A DNA stretch of 64,000 nucleotides. Origin: Notospermus geniculatus. Its lineage: Eukaryota; Nemertea; Pilidiophora; Heteronemertea; Lineidae. Each line of letters opens with the position of its first letter. Position 1 is the first letter of the stretch. The translations under genes and the position numbers were made by a program. The DNA lies in the NCBI GenBank assembly GCA_002633025.1, contig NMRB01002278.1:1842-65841 (forward strand), in the 5' to 3' direction. Below, piece after piece: positions 11,221 through 21,650 of this stretch. Below the pieces are notes generated by a model. It was not told the DNA's origin. It saw only the letters and a program-made list of their open reading frames with translations, and ran no database searches.

Positions 11221-11407
11221 GACCTTCACCCTCCTAACGTCCACTGTGAAGTTGTCGTGCATCTGCAAGTGGTGGGAGACACAACAGGGGGCATTTACAT
11301 ATAGACTATCATGTAGGCCCTTACCCCACCTGTAGTACAACCTATCGTGAGCCTTGCGATATATACACGGTGTACAGATTTGCCCAGATGTTAGGAGGGC
11401 AAAGGTC
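11221..11407. mobile_element. MITE with ~20-bp TIRs
   Basis: GACCTTCACCCTCCTAACGT at the left pairs with the complement of GACCTTTGCCCTCCTAACAT at the right. The interior is non-coding and no clear TSD is seen. Confidence 0.8.
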
Positions 11408-11883
11408 AAGTGTTTCATCATGTCAGGCCTATCAATGAGGAACCGGAGGAACTAATCCATGACGTGGCGCTGATGAACAACTCAGTCTAAAATATGACGT
11501 CGAAAGTGAGGCTAACGTTATTTGCCATTTAATTCTGAAAACTACACCCTATTTCCAGCCCTGAAATACCCGACGTAGTCCACTGAATTTCGAATTTCAC
11601 ACGTTTGACATCAAGTTTAGGACTGACTCAATGTATCTGAGTGTTTTCAAGCGAAAATTCAAGCGGGTGAGCGGGAACATGTTGAATTTTATCAATAAAA
11701 TTGACTAATTTTGGCGTAAAGAACAGATCAAAGAGCAACGTCACTGATTCTGAATGACGCACGACGGAACGACGTACGACGTCAAAGAGGTTTTCAACGT
11801 CGCGGCGCATGCGTTTTTGAGTAAAAACTGAATTGTTCCCCAGCGCCTCCTTTGGGCACTCCGGTTCCCCATTACATGGTGGC
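11408..11883. other. unassigned DNA
   Basis: The 146-codon reverse frame spanning 11628-12068 runs into the adjacent MITE and has no recognised domain. Nothing else is seen. Confidence 0.4.
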
Positions 11884-11886
11884 TTA

Positions 11887-12129
11887 GGCCGCGCGCACAC
11901 TGCAAGCGAGCTGGCGAAGCGAAGCGAAGACATTTTTTTGGCGAAAACCATTAAATACTGTGGAAGCATTGGCCTGTACAAACTGACAGTGATCAGAAAA
12001 CGATCAGCGCTGATCACTCTCGGTTTGTACAGGCCAATGCGCCCTGAGTTATTAAACATCTTCGCCACATTGCTGGGCGAAATTCTCTTCGCTTTGCTTC
12101 GCTAGTTCGCTCGCAGTGTGCCCGCGGCC
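11887..12129. mobile_element. 243-bp hairpin MITE, Harbinger-like
   Basis: The ends GGCCGCGCGCACACTGC and the complement of GGCCGCGGGCACACTGC extend into AGCGAG..GCGAAG arms. A second internal palindrome is built on GCATTGGCCTGTACAAAC. The flanks are TTA (11884-11886) and TTC (12130-12132), compatible with a decayed 3-bp TTA duplication. Confidence 0.88.
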
Positions 12130-12507
12130 TTCGCCATAGAATAGAAGGCCTAGTGAATTTGATATGTGCCAAAATTAGAAGTGGTCAAAATTGTGCCCCC
12201 AAATTAGGATTACTTGTTCAAAATCAACCTTGTTCCACCTTACACACTCTTCCATGAAGTGTCCAGGGCAACATTCAGTACAAGGAACTTGACTTGGCTG
12301 CAGCATGTCCTGAACAGACTTTTAGGTTGTAAATTCGGGTAGAAAGAGTACTGAAATTAAAGCTAAGGCGTTCTTCTCCAATTCCCAACAGCACGCGGAC
12401 ACATTGTTGGTGTGCCCATTAGTCTTAAAAATACAGGGTCTATAGCCAGTTCTATGTGATTGAAAGGCCTGCACGTGGATGTGTTTTGGAGGGACACAGT
12501 GGAAAAT
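12130..12507. other. unassigned DNA
   Basis: No recognised feature. Confidence 0.4.
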
Positions 12508-12511
12508 GTTA

Positions 12512-12864
12512 AAGGAGTTCGACGTCCAAGTTGTAAACAAACCAGTTTGTTTACAAACAGTGGTCGGCAAACTAGTTTTATTCCTTCGTGAAGGTGGCAG
12601 CACCAGTAGCGCCCCGTGATCGTTAGACTGGTGCCCAGTCCAATGCAACTCACTCAACCACTCACTGGTTCTCTATCCACGCTGTGCTGCCACCTATTAT
12701 CGGTGATATGTACTGAAGTGAATATCTAGTCTCGCGCAGCCAACCATTTTGTTCCACAGGTACTGCGACACAAACGTTCGATCCTCAGATTCGGCTGGGT
12801 GACCGAGCGGCTGGGTGACCGAGACTAGTGAATATCGTGTTTACAACTTGGACGTCCAGCTCCT
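12512..12864. mobile_element. TTAA-flanked MITE, copy 3, with internal inversion and insertion
   Basis: TTAA lies at 12508-12511 and 12865-12868, and the ends match copies 1 and 2. The segment at about 12652-12726 is the reverse complement of the corresponding segment of the other two copies. A 101-bp element is inserted at 12727-12827. Without that insertion the copy is about 243 bp, like the others. Confidence 0.93.
12727..12827. mobile_element. 101-bp element with 9-bp target duplication
   Basis: The ends TAGTCTCG / CGAGACTA extend imperfectly to the CAGCC region. GTGAATATC occurs directly on each side (12718-12726 and 12828-12836). A 9-bp duplication is typical of Mutator-like elements. 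A second element with TAGACT ends and a 9-bp duplication is at 38160-38530. Confidence 0.88.
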
Positions 12865-12969
12865 TTAAAATATCATCTGCCTGTGGTATCCTTCTCCCAA
12901 ACTTGTACCAATATTCATTTCATCGTCTTCCAAATACAAATCTGAAATAAGTCAAGTGTCGAAGATCAT

Positions 12970-13352
12970 GGGTGATATGAATAAAAATAAGTACATGTAA
13001 TAACTTTTACTCCAGTTTTTGAAGTATTTACTGGTGACTATATGAATAAAACAGGAGTAATTACTGCAAGTAATTACTTGTAGCTACTACTGATGAGTGT
13101 TAGTTAATACTCGTGCAGTAGTTACTCCAAAAACAGTAAAGACTGCCGAGGATATGAATAATCAGCAGTATTAATTTCAGTACGGTGAACCCAGGATCAG
13201 ACGAGTAAAAACTAGTAGGGCAGAAGTAAATGCAGCTGTTTATTCATATGAATTCAAGTGTTCATTTGTACTTGGAGTAAAAGCTTGCAAGTATTTACTT
13301 TTACTTCTAGTAACTACTAGCTAGTAAATACTGATTTTTATTCATATCACCC
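12970..13352. mobile_element. MITE with GGGTGATATGAATAAA ends
   Basis: GGTGATATGAATAAAAAT at the left is inverted at the right end. The interior holds many inverted AGTAATTACT / AGTAACTACT motifs. CATG occurs just outside both ends. Confidence 0.9.
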
Positions 13353-13685
13353 CATGGATCAATCTTGTAACCCATCAAGGGTTAAAAGGCAAAGCAGTCC
13401 GGGATATAAGCTCAGATAGCAAGAAACAAGACTGTACACGTACTCTACTGCTTTATTCGGTGGACCGTTTACTATGGAGCCTGTAGCCGCCAAATGAGGC
13501 ACAGCTTCTACGGTTGCCATGGCGACGGAGTATCAGTATCGACAGGAAGCGGCTCTGAGATACTCGTTTAGAATTACATATCCAGAGGAATAATCGTGTC
13601 GACGAAAATCACCCCGATGTCGGGTTAAACGCAGGAAGTAGAGCAATAAAATGTGTTGAGTAATAATATTGTCATTAATTTAAGG
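13353..13685. other. unassigned DNA
   Basis: No recognised feature. Confidence 0.4.
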
Positions 13686-13689
13686 TATA

Positions 13690-13926
13690 GACGATTCTCG
13701 AATTCGCAGATCTGCGCACTTCCGCCGAAATCTCAACCAGAACCTCGATCTGAAACCAGCTGATGTGACGCCATCCTTGATTAATGGTCGAGTCTGACGC
13801 AATGTCTTCAACATCACTGTCATGGGGTTGTCTGCATTACGTCATTTGGTTTCATACTGAGGTTGTGGTTGAGATTTCGGCGGAAGTGCCCAGATCTTTG
13901 TCGTTTACGTCAATTTATTAACGGTC
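13690..13926. mobile_element. TA-flanked MITE family F, copy 1
   Basis: The arms contain CACTTCCGCCGAAATCTC and CAACC..AACCTC in inverted orientation. TA lies on both sides. A second copy with longer intact ends is at 57949-58209. Confidence 0.87.
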
Positions 13927-13930
13927 TATT

Positions 13931-14320
13931 AACCAGTTCAAGACCAGGCATTGTATCATTGTGACGTCATCAGACGTCATCAAGCGTCATATAGTGCATT
14001 GTTGTATGCGACGCTAGTGCATTAGGTTCGTGATGCCATGGCATCCTCGTGATGTCACGACCGGAATCCAGTCGGGTAGCAAAGTGGTTGAGACCCAGCC
14101 GGTGGTCATTGATTGTGTATATTAACCATGACTCGTCAGGTGTACCGAAAATGAGGCCTAAACCTGAGGCACTGCAGTGAGGGTTTGGGGTGTGACTTGA
14201 GGTGCACCCAACAAGTCCTGGTTACACAACCAAGGATCAACGGCAAGGGCGTAATTTCAGTTCTAGAATACATAAAACTTAGAAATACATGCAGGACCAA
14301 AGCAACTTTGCCCTAGTTTG
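13931..14320. other. unassigned DNA
   Basis: A small GTGACGTCATCAGACGTCATC tract-like repeat lies near 13960 (GACGTCATCA twice). Nothing else is seen. Confidence 0.4.
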
Positions 14321-14321
14321 G

Positions 14322-14549
14322 TTCCCAAACTCACCGCTTGGCGCAGAAGAGTTCGGTAGCGGCCTCGTTTGACCTTGACCTCACACACCAAAATCTGTGT
14401 GTCTGACGTCACAGAGGATTCCCGTCCAAGAGCAGGGAGTCACGCGATACGAGGGATTCCCCGGCCATGTTGTTAAAAATAAACTAAAGAGGTCAAGGTC
14501 AAATGAGGCAGCTACCAAACTCTTCTGCGCCTAGCGGTGAGTTCGGGAA
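14322..14549. mobile_element. 228-bp MITE with ~55-bp TIRs
   Basis: TTCCC(A/G)AACTCACCGCT starts both arms, which continue through GCGCAGAAGAGTT and GACCTTGACCTC. Mismatches are few, so the element looks fairly young. The interior is non-coding. Confidence 0.92.
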
Positions 14550-14601
14550 TCAACTAACTGCCCTATTTTCCACTGGTCCCAAATTTACTAACCCAGCGAG
14601 T

Positions 14602-14749
14602 CAATAGGGAGGTTGAGATCAGCGACTTTTCACGGATCCTTATACGTATACGGATCGAAATGTACACAAAATTTGTCCTCGTTGTACAGAATTCTATCCG
14701 TATACGTATACAGATCCGTGATAAGTCGCTGATCTCAAACTCCCTATTG
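14602..14749. mobile_element. 148-bp near-perfect hairpin MITE
   Basis: CAATAGGGAG starts both arms, which continue through TTGAGATCAGCGACTT, CACGGATC and TATACGTATACGGAT. The loop is about 30 bp. Confidence 0.93.
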
Positions 14750-15296
14750 GTGTTATCAAGACCCAATGACAAAAAGAGGCTAATGCATTTTCCAATTAAA
14801 TTATTGATACTAATAACCAAAGCATTTTGCACTTTAGACTAGTGATTTAATTTATTGATAAAATCAACTTTGTAAATTCTGTCTCTTTTACTACCGTACC
14901 ATATGGATGCATTGCAATTCTGTACTTATTCATCAAATTTCTCGTTAATGTCAGCTCAATCCTGCCGTGAATGATGAGGTGTTTGAAGGTCGTTGCCAGC
15001 GACGGCGACTCGGTATAGAGATTATGGAACGACGTTACGTCGCACGCAGACTGTCTCATCGTCGTTACCGTGATCTAGTGTAGTCGCGACTCGTTACGCT
15101 AGGCTGATGTAGCGGTATGCGTTTGAGGGTGCTTCTTCTGAATCTGGAGCTAATGAGTTGAAGATTCGTTGCCTCTTAATAAAGGATATCATACTGTGTC
15201 GATGTGTGTGATTTCTGTAACGTTCCCTGTATAGCAGTATTGGATTTTGTGGGAGTGATTACATATCAGTTCTGTGGCTTAGTGGATCATATACAG
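14750..15296. other. unassigned DNA
   Basis: No recognised feature. Confidence 0.4.
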
Positions 15297-15325
15297 TACA
15301 TGTACATGTACATGTACATGTACAT
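15297..15325. repeat. (TACATG)n microsatellite
   Basis: Nearly five repeats of the self-complementary hexamer TACATG. Confidence 0.95.
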
Positions 15326-15559
15326 ACAGGATGTTGTGTATTACATGTATTATGTCAGTCAATAAGAGGTAGTGTTATTTCTGATTCATTTAGGGACACG
15401 TAGTATTCAATTTTGGTTGTTTTGTTAGTAGTCTATGGAAAAGTGCTTCCATCCTAGCCCTGTCAAACCTTTACAGTCATGTTTACTGCCACTTTAGTCC
15501 ATGAGAACCCAATAATGTCTTGTCATGTCATGCTACTAAGTCCCTGTCAACCCCTCAGA

Positions 15560-16440
15560 GTCTCGTAACCCTGTCAACCTCTCAAAGTCTGCTGTACTCC
15601 CACTTTAGTCCCTGTCAAGTCGGTACTGTCAGGTCTACTGCCAAAGTCCCTGTCAACCCCTCAGAATCTGGTCTACTGGCACTTTAGTCCCTGTCAAGTC
15701 AGTTCAGTATTGTCAGGTCTCTGCCAAAAGTCCAGGGCTGTCAAGTCGGTACTGTCTGGTCGCTGCCAAATGTCCATGTCATGTCCTTATCGTCAGGTTG
15801 CTGCCAAAAGCCCATGTCATGTCTGTACTGTAAGGCGCTGCCAAAAGTCCCTGTCATGTCATGTCGGTACCGTCAGGTCGCTGCCAAAGTCCATCCATGT
15901 CATGTCAGTACTGTCAGGTCGCTGCCAATAGTCCCTGTCATGTCGGTACTGTCAGGTCGCAGCCAAAAGTCCGTGTCATGTCGGTACTGTCAGGTCGCTG
16001 CCAAAGGTCCGTGTCATGTCGGTACTGTCAGGTCACTGCCAAAGGTCCCTGTCATGTCGGTACTCTCAGGTCGCAGCCAAAATTCCCTGTCATGTCGGTA
16101 CTGTCAGGTTGCTGCCAAAAGTCCCTGTCATGTCGGTGCTGTCAGGTTGCTGCCAAAAGTCCCTGTCATGTCGGTGCTGTCAGGTCGCAGCCAAAAGTCC
16201 CTGTCAAGTTGGTACTATCATGTCTCTGCCAAAAGTCCATATCAAGTCAGTACTGTCAGGTCTCTGCCAAAAGTCGCTGTCAAGTCAGTACTGTCATGTC
16301 TCTGCCAAAAGTCCATGTCATGTCGGTACTGTGAGGTATCTGCCAACCTGTCAGAGTTTGGTCTACTGCCACTTGACTTAGTCCCGTCAACTCAGTACTA
16401 TTTGGTCTACTGCCACTTAGTCCCTGTCAACTGTTTCATC
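15560..16440. repeat. ~38-bp minisatellite
   Basis: The core unit is GTCATGTCGGTACTGTCAGG plus TCGCTGCCAAAAGTCCCT. The clearest run is 15706-16350, with more degenerate units at both edges. The period is not a multiple of three and the top strand lacks stops, so three overlapping frames of 121, 157 and 228 codons stay open. They are not genes. Confidence 0.95.
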
Positions 16441-16555
16441 ATCACCATCACTCAGAAGGATCACTAGAAAATGCTTTTGGCTATTTCTTCACCTATGACC
16501 ACTGGGGTTGCCACTCCGACATCCCAGGCCATTCTGATGGGACATGCGGTCAGAT

Positions 16556-16749
16556 GTGTGGCGGTCTAGGAAAACCCAGTGGATGTCGCTCAATGATCAA
16601 CAAGGGCTGTCAGATTGCCTGTGCATTGATCTCCTACTGTTTACCTGTTACGTAGTACATTTCAGCTGTATTGAAATGTGCGGGTTCACCAAGGCCAATA
16701 ACACTTACCTCAAATGCGACATCCGCTGGGTTTTCCTAGACCGCCTCAC
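16556..16749. mobile_element. GTCTAGGAAAACCC MITE, copy 1
   Basis: GCGGTCTAGGAAAACCCAG starts both arms and is followed by GGATGTCGC. The copy at 62753-62945 shares its ends and interior (GATCAACAAGGG, TTGCCTGTGCATTGATCT). Confidence 0.92.
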
Positions 16750-17044
16750 ATGGCAAAGATACAATCTATTTCCTCCAGCATGTCCTGGCCATCTTGACCA
16801 CCTGCCTAATTGGTATTCGACGGAGCTCTTCACCCTCTGTGGATTTCACAAAGTGGCGTTTCTGTCCATTGGTCAGCGGCCGTGAATGAAATATTGGACA
16901 ATGCTTGGAAGATGGCGAGTTGTCTTGGTGATGCAAGGAACTGCAAAAATTGACTTCATATCTGCTGTAGTCTAGGTGCATGGTTACCTGGAGTAGTAAG
17001 TGTACGATTCCAGTTGAGCTCAGAGCAGAGAGAAAGTAATGGCG
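16750..17044. other. unassigned DNA
   Basis: No recognised feature. Confidence 0.4.
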
Positions 17045-18132
17045 ATGTCAGGTCGACCTTGCGATGGCACAGAACAGGCGCAGACTGACTTTTCCGGATC
17101 ACTTTGCGTCTGAGGCACGACAGCGTGGAACAAATCAGTCGCCGATCTGGTGTGACATGATGCAGTGCGTCTCAGTTACGACGATCGGGATCAGTCGCCG
17201 ATCAAAAAGATCACGAATCGCAAGAGTTGAACTACTTCTGTGTCATCCGGACGGGCGTAATCCATTCGTAGGTGACCTGATCATGGTTACGATTCACTGT
17301 GCGCTGATGCTGCTTGTTCCACGGTGATCGTACACTCATTTTCATTTTTAGCCCGCTTGGCCGCAAGGCCCAGCAGGGCTTATGCTGTGGTTGGGGTCAT
17401 TGAGTGGTGGTCTGTCGTGCGTTAGTACGTACGGCGGTACGTCCGTAAACTTTTGGTTTGTTAGCGCTCTAGCGCCTTTATTTTTTGACGGATCTTTTTT
17501 ATCTTCGGTGGGTGTATATATGGGCCTAAGATCTAGGTCGAGTTTGATTTTGAGCACGGTTGGATTCCTATTTTGGCCCCTAGGGGGCGTTTTGTGAAAA
17601 ATTTCAAAGGGCTATATTTTGATAATGGTTTGAACTATTGTGTTGAAACTTTGTACTCATGTACCTCTAGGTTATAGCAACTTACACAAACAATTTCGGT
17701 GAAATCTGATTCTTGACTTTGCCACTAGGGGGCCAAAACCAAAATCACTGAAAGTGCTATTTCTCCCTAACGAAGAGAAGGATTTTTGTCAAATTTTTTT
17801 CATGGGTATATCTAATAAGGATACATAAGATAGTACTCGATTTTTTTATTTGACCTACTTTCAAGGTCACAGAGGTCAAAGTTTGTCTGGAATTACGAAA
17901 TTGGCTCTTTTTGTAATGATTTGACTTATTGCTTTGAAAATTCCATTTATATGGCAATTTGGCATGTTTGTACCTAAATGGCTTATATGGGGTTGCTGAT
18001 GATTCCCACCACCATGCTTCAAGCCAAGCGGGCACAGTGCCATTGGCACTATTTTTGTGACCTGACCGTGCTTGCGGACACTTGATGCCGACTGTTCCGT
18101 CGCAGCGCAGGTAATCGCAGTGTGACCTGACA
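17045..18132. mobile_element. MITE split by a hairpin-ended element
   Basis: ATGTCAGGTC..TGCGAT at the left and its inverted counterpart at the right (18113-18132) define the outer element. The arms continue through GAACAG near CAGGCGCAG / CTGCGCTGCGACGG. About 700 bp of a different element (17346-18055) interrupts it. Confidence 0.72.
17346..18055. mobile_element. hairpin-ended element, TTTTTAGC type, copy 1
   Basis: It starts TTTTTAGCCCGC with a terminal hairpin and ends in the hairpin AGTGCCATTGGCACT. The interior has GCCACTAGGGGGCCAAAACC, a GGTATATCTAATAAGGATAC stretch and TTTCAAGGTCACAGAGGTCA. These modules recur in order at 22345-23480. ATTTTT flanks both ends. The superfamily is unknown; terminal hairpins without clear TIRs suggest a Helitron-like or other non-TIR mechanism. 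Confidence 0.65.
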
Positions 18133-18239
18133 TCTGCATAAGAGTGCAGAGTGATTCTTCGTCCAGGGCCTAAAAATATTATCACTCCTTCATAACCCAC
18201 AGTCACAGCTTGGTGCAGTGGAAACATCGGGAGTGTTGA

Positions 18240-18870
18240 TAGCCTAGTTACCACAACAAGCGGCAGTTAGCAAGTTAGCAAGCGGCAGGTCCTGGGTTCG
18301 AATCCCGACCATACGGGATTAATCATCCCTTGCCCTTCAGCCTGTCGCATGGTAGTACAGTGCACCCTCGCTCTTACGAACCTCGATTTTACGAAATCCC
18401 GGATATTACGAACCCAACGTCTGGCTCCCAAAATTTCATGACATTTATGTAAATCCTCACTATTACGAACTCAAATGGCGGCCGTGGTGGCAATCTCATC
18501 GCGTTTTGGAACTTTATTTGCGCGTATAAGTAAGGCAGTTTTCAATTTCTTGCGTATCAGACGGATCATAAAGTATCATAGTGCGTATGGTACGCATCTG
18601 GGGCTTTTTTGACATGCGTATGTTACGTTTTATGCAAGATTTCAGTTGCGTTTTTTCCAATAAGAGTTGCGTATTTACGCAAATACGCACGTTATCTAAA
18701 CCCCTGCTTGTGTCTTTGCATGGGCAAGTGAAAGACTCCATCCAACTGAGGAGCATGAGTAGCTTGAGATGGCCTCTTCCATACATAAATACCAATTCTG
18801 CTATGGCTTCAGCCTTGATGGAAAAATCTATTACAAAATACAATATGGGCCCCTGTCATGCCTGTCGGGC
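18240..18870 (+). mobile_element. SINE-1 copy 1, split by insertions
   Basis: The head at 18240-18354 has box-B GGGTTCGAATCCC. The tail resumes at 18707 (CTTGTGTCTTTGCA) and runs through GAGTAGCTTGAGATGGCC to about 18870. The intervening bases belong to other elements. The head carries a small internal duplication of AGTTAGCAA. Confidence 0.85.
18357..18706. mobile_element. two element fragments inside SINE-1
   Basis: The left part starts CAGTGCACCCTCGCTCTTAC after TA, with further TTACGAA motifs; this resembles pogo/Tigger-type termini. The right part (about 18470-18706) is homologous, in reverse, to 31958-32325 and ends TTATCTAAACCCCTG. The junction between the two is not resolved. Confidence 0.6.
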
Positions 18871-18900
18871 TCTATCACCAGTCAGCCCACTCTTCCTGTA

Positions 18901-19275
18901 TAGAGGTTCTTCACGTGACGTCACAGCTCCAAATATCCGCCATATTGGCCGTCAAATGACGCAACGTCACAGCATCAACACAGCGTTTTTGACATGGTTT
19001 GTACGTTGTCGGCATTCATCGGACCTCTTCCATGTCTTCTACACTGTTCTACAGCAAGCCGTATGGACGATTCGCTTTGTTTTCAACACGGTTTTCACAC
19101 CAGACCAACTACTTATGCTCAGAAACTGTGAGAGGTAAAGTGATTTGTTGAGTTGTATGCTCCCAGTGGTCTGTAAGGGCCGCTGAATGTTCGAACCGAG
19201 AACAAGATGGCAGCCTCCATGGCTTCATTTTTACGGCCAGTATGGCGGCCGTGTGACGTCAGTGAAGAACCTCTA
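18901..19275. mobile_element. 375-bp TA-flanked MITE
   Basis: TAGAGGTTCTTCACGTGACG at the left and its near-perfect complement at the right, continuing into GTCAC and CCGCCATA..GGCCGT. TA precedes and follows. The ends resemble those of the 3655-3876 element (TAGAG..GACGTCA), suggesting one Tc1/mariner-like group. Confidence 0.92.
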
Positions 19276-19279
19276 TAGA

Positions 19280-19877
19280 GAGGCGACTCTTGGCAGCACA
19301 GGTTTTTCCCATGTAGTCTGGTTTCCTCCTGCATGCTCTCCATTAATTTTTCCACCATTGTCTGTAGAACTCGTATGCGATTTAATATGCATACTGATTC
19401 CCTGCTTTACCACACGGCAGCTCTCGGGTCAGTTAACCGACAAAACTTCTATCCATGCTTAACTGGCGTACCTCTCGCTTCATTTAATTGACAGAACCCA
19501 AGAGACCAATACAAGTATCCTAAAAACCATCACGGCAGTTTTTTATGGCGTTCTACGAGCAGTTGTTGGCCGCTGTGTGCCGGGCGAGCTAGCACACGGA
19601 GCCCTAGGACTAGTCTTCAATTACGTTCCTTGTATATCAAGGCGCCCCAAATCTACCTTGTGATGTTCTTGTGCTGTTATTGGATTTTGGAGCAAGGTCC
19701 TTGTTTCCATGACGATAGATTATCGGGCGAAATTCATGAGTTTGGCATTTTGGAGGTCGGCATATCGGGGAAGGGTAAGTGGTCTTGGATGAGATATGAT
19801 AAAATTATGGACCCCACGGTCGCGAGGGGAATAAGAATTAGGAACATTCGTCAAGAAAACAAAAGGTCCCCTTTCCG
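19280..19877. other. unassigned DNA
   Basis: A 111-codon frame (19630-19965) runs into a SINE and shows no recognised domain. Confidence 0.4.
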
Positions 19878-19927
19878 AGTTGTTTATCATGTTTATCAAG
19901 TTATTCATTGCTTAGATTGTGAAACAA

Positions 19928-20108
19928 GGAGCCTCGATGGCATAGTGGTTGTCATGTCCGCTTAGTAAGCGGTAGGTCACGGGTTAGAATCCAACCTGGA
20001 CCATGGGATTAATCATCCCTGGCTCATCACATCCATCACATGGGACAGCAAGCCAGGTGCCTTGTAGGCCTACCTTGTGCTGTTGCAAGGGCAAGTAAAA
20101 GACCCCAT
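19928..20108 (+). mobile_element. SINE-1 copy 2, 3' truncated
   Basis: Head GGAGCCTCGATGGCATAGTGG with TTAGTAAGCGG and the box-B-like GGGTTAGAATCC. It continues to GGCAAGTAAAAGACCCC and stops at the duplication junction. Confidence 0.9.
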
Positions 20109-20144
20109 CCAATCCAAGTTGTTTATCAAGTTATTCATTGCTTA

Positions 20145-20781
20145 TGCCTAGGTCACATATCCAACGGGTCCCCACTCGACCGCTTGCCGTGGATTTTAGA
20201 GACCGTACGGGTCCATTACGATTTTCATGTCTACAGTGTGTGTGGTCACATATTCTATGGCGCCCGGCGGTGCCAGTGAAAACTGGTGGAAAGTGATCGC
20301 AAGACGCCACTCAACAAACCGTAAAGGTGCCGGCCGGATGCTGTGCGGTAAGCTTCCGGGCTCCGTCCAATGAACAGATGCACCGCAAGGCGTCCGGCTG
20401 GGGTCCTCATTGCGCACGGCCGGGGTGCCGCACGGCGCCTTTGAGCACCGCAAGGGGCCTGTCAATCTTTTTTCACGATAATTGGCAGAAATAATCATGC
20501 GGAGCCCGCCCTGTCACCGGCAGGAGTGGACATGGGATCCGTAGGGGCCACTACGGGCCTTCTACCATTGTCTACGGGCTTTCTACGGCCTACCGGTCAG
20601 ATGAAAACGCCGGGAGATTTGGGAGCAGCCAGCTCAGCACCGCGGCGCCCGTACGACAGGTGAAAAATGTCCCGGTGCTGGTGGGAACCGTGAGGGAGCC
20701 GGTCGGGCACCGTACGAAATAGGCCAAAATGTCTGTTTTTACTCGCCGTACGGGCCCTGGAGTGGATATGTGACCTAGGCT
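20145..20781. mobile_element. 637-bp GC-rich MITE with TTA target duplication
   Basis: GCCTAGGTCACATATCCA ends both sides in inverted orientation. TTA occurs at 20142-20144 and 20782-20784, and the paralogous flank at 19911 shows the uninterrupted site with a single TTA. The interior is GC-rich with no transposase. TTA duplication and these ends fit PIF/Harbinger. Confidence 0.94.
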
Positions 20782-20796
20782 TTAGATTGTGAAAAA

Positions 20797-21065
20797 GGAG
20801 CCTTGATAGTGTGGTGGTTGTCATGTCTGCTTCGCAAGCAGTTGGTCCTGGTTTGGAATCCAGCCTGGACCGTGGGATCCCTGCCTCTTCACGTCCGTCG
20901 CAGGGGACAGTAAGCCGTGGTGTCTTGTACCCAGTGTCTTTGCAAGGGCAAGTTAAAGACCCCATCCAAGTGAGGAACATGAGTAGCTTGAGATGGCCTC
21001 TTCCGTATTTAACAGCTAGGGCAAATAATGCTGATGGCTTTGGCCCTGACGGGAAAAAAACTATT
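20797..21065 (+). mobile_element. SINE-1 copy 3, full length
   Basis: Head GGAGCCTTGATAGTGTGG, anticodon-region loop TTCGCAAG, degenerate box B GGTTTGGAATCC, and the full body: CAAGTGAGGAACATGAGTAG, CTTGAGATGGCCTCTTCC, then a GGCAAATAATGCT..GCCCTGA tail. Confidence 0.92.
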
Positions 21066-21075
21066 TCCCAAAAGC

Positions 21076-21650
21076 AGGAAATGTGGTTGCCAGTAGATAA
21101 ATGGCTGTATTGCCCGGTAAGGGGTTAACAACAATTGTTGAATAATGAATGATGTCAGAGTCAACAAGGCATCGATTCTGCAGCCTACTCCAACGTGATG
21201 GATGAATGTTTCACATGGAGATTAGACAAGCTTGTCCAGAGTTGGAGCCAATATCCTGGACTAACTCTGGCCTGTTGACTTAATGCTTAGGAGTGTTTTT
21301 CTTCAAGTTGGACATGAACTGAATTCAGTATTGGACCCAAGCAGTCAGAGTGGCGTAGTAGAAATGTCGTGCTTCATATCGCTGTGGGGTCTGGTTCAAC
21401 ACTTGGTTGTGTAAACTTGTATGAAGGGTGGCTTGGATAACACCGAGTTTTCCCTTCATAACGTTTTACCAAGTTTGTACCGGCACTGGTGTTTAACCAC
21501 AATTCCATGTTTGCCAGATAAATGGAACAAGCGGAATGTTTACCGTGTTACCGCATTCCGTTTCCACGACTCCGCATTCCTCTGACTGCGTGTCAGCTAA
21601 ACGTAGCTTTAGGCAGGCAGGATCTGCCGTTTTGGCCACCGACGATCATG
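21076..21650. other. unassigned DNA
   Basis: A short SINE-2-like stretch (GTCAGAGTGGCG near 21345) is the only signal. Confidence 0.4.

Larger units (their letters stand above)
19878..21075 (+). repeat. tandem duplication of a SINE-1 with its left flank
   Basis: The flank TTATCAAGTTATTCATTGC TTA occurs at about 19895 and again at about 20125, each time followed by TAGATTGTGAAA and a SINE-1 (19928-20108 and 20797-21065). The first SINE lacks its tail. A 637-bp element interrupts the second flank. The two SINE copies differ by many substitutions. Confidence 0.88.

Noticed and set aside
15560-16440. CRISPR-like array (regular repeats)
   Set aside because: The units are contiguous, without unique spacers, and the context is eukaryotic.
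15781-16467. 228-codon open frame, the longest uninterrupted frame in the window
   Set aside because: It is a direct product of the ~38-bp minisatellite, and two other frames on the same strand are equally open.
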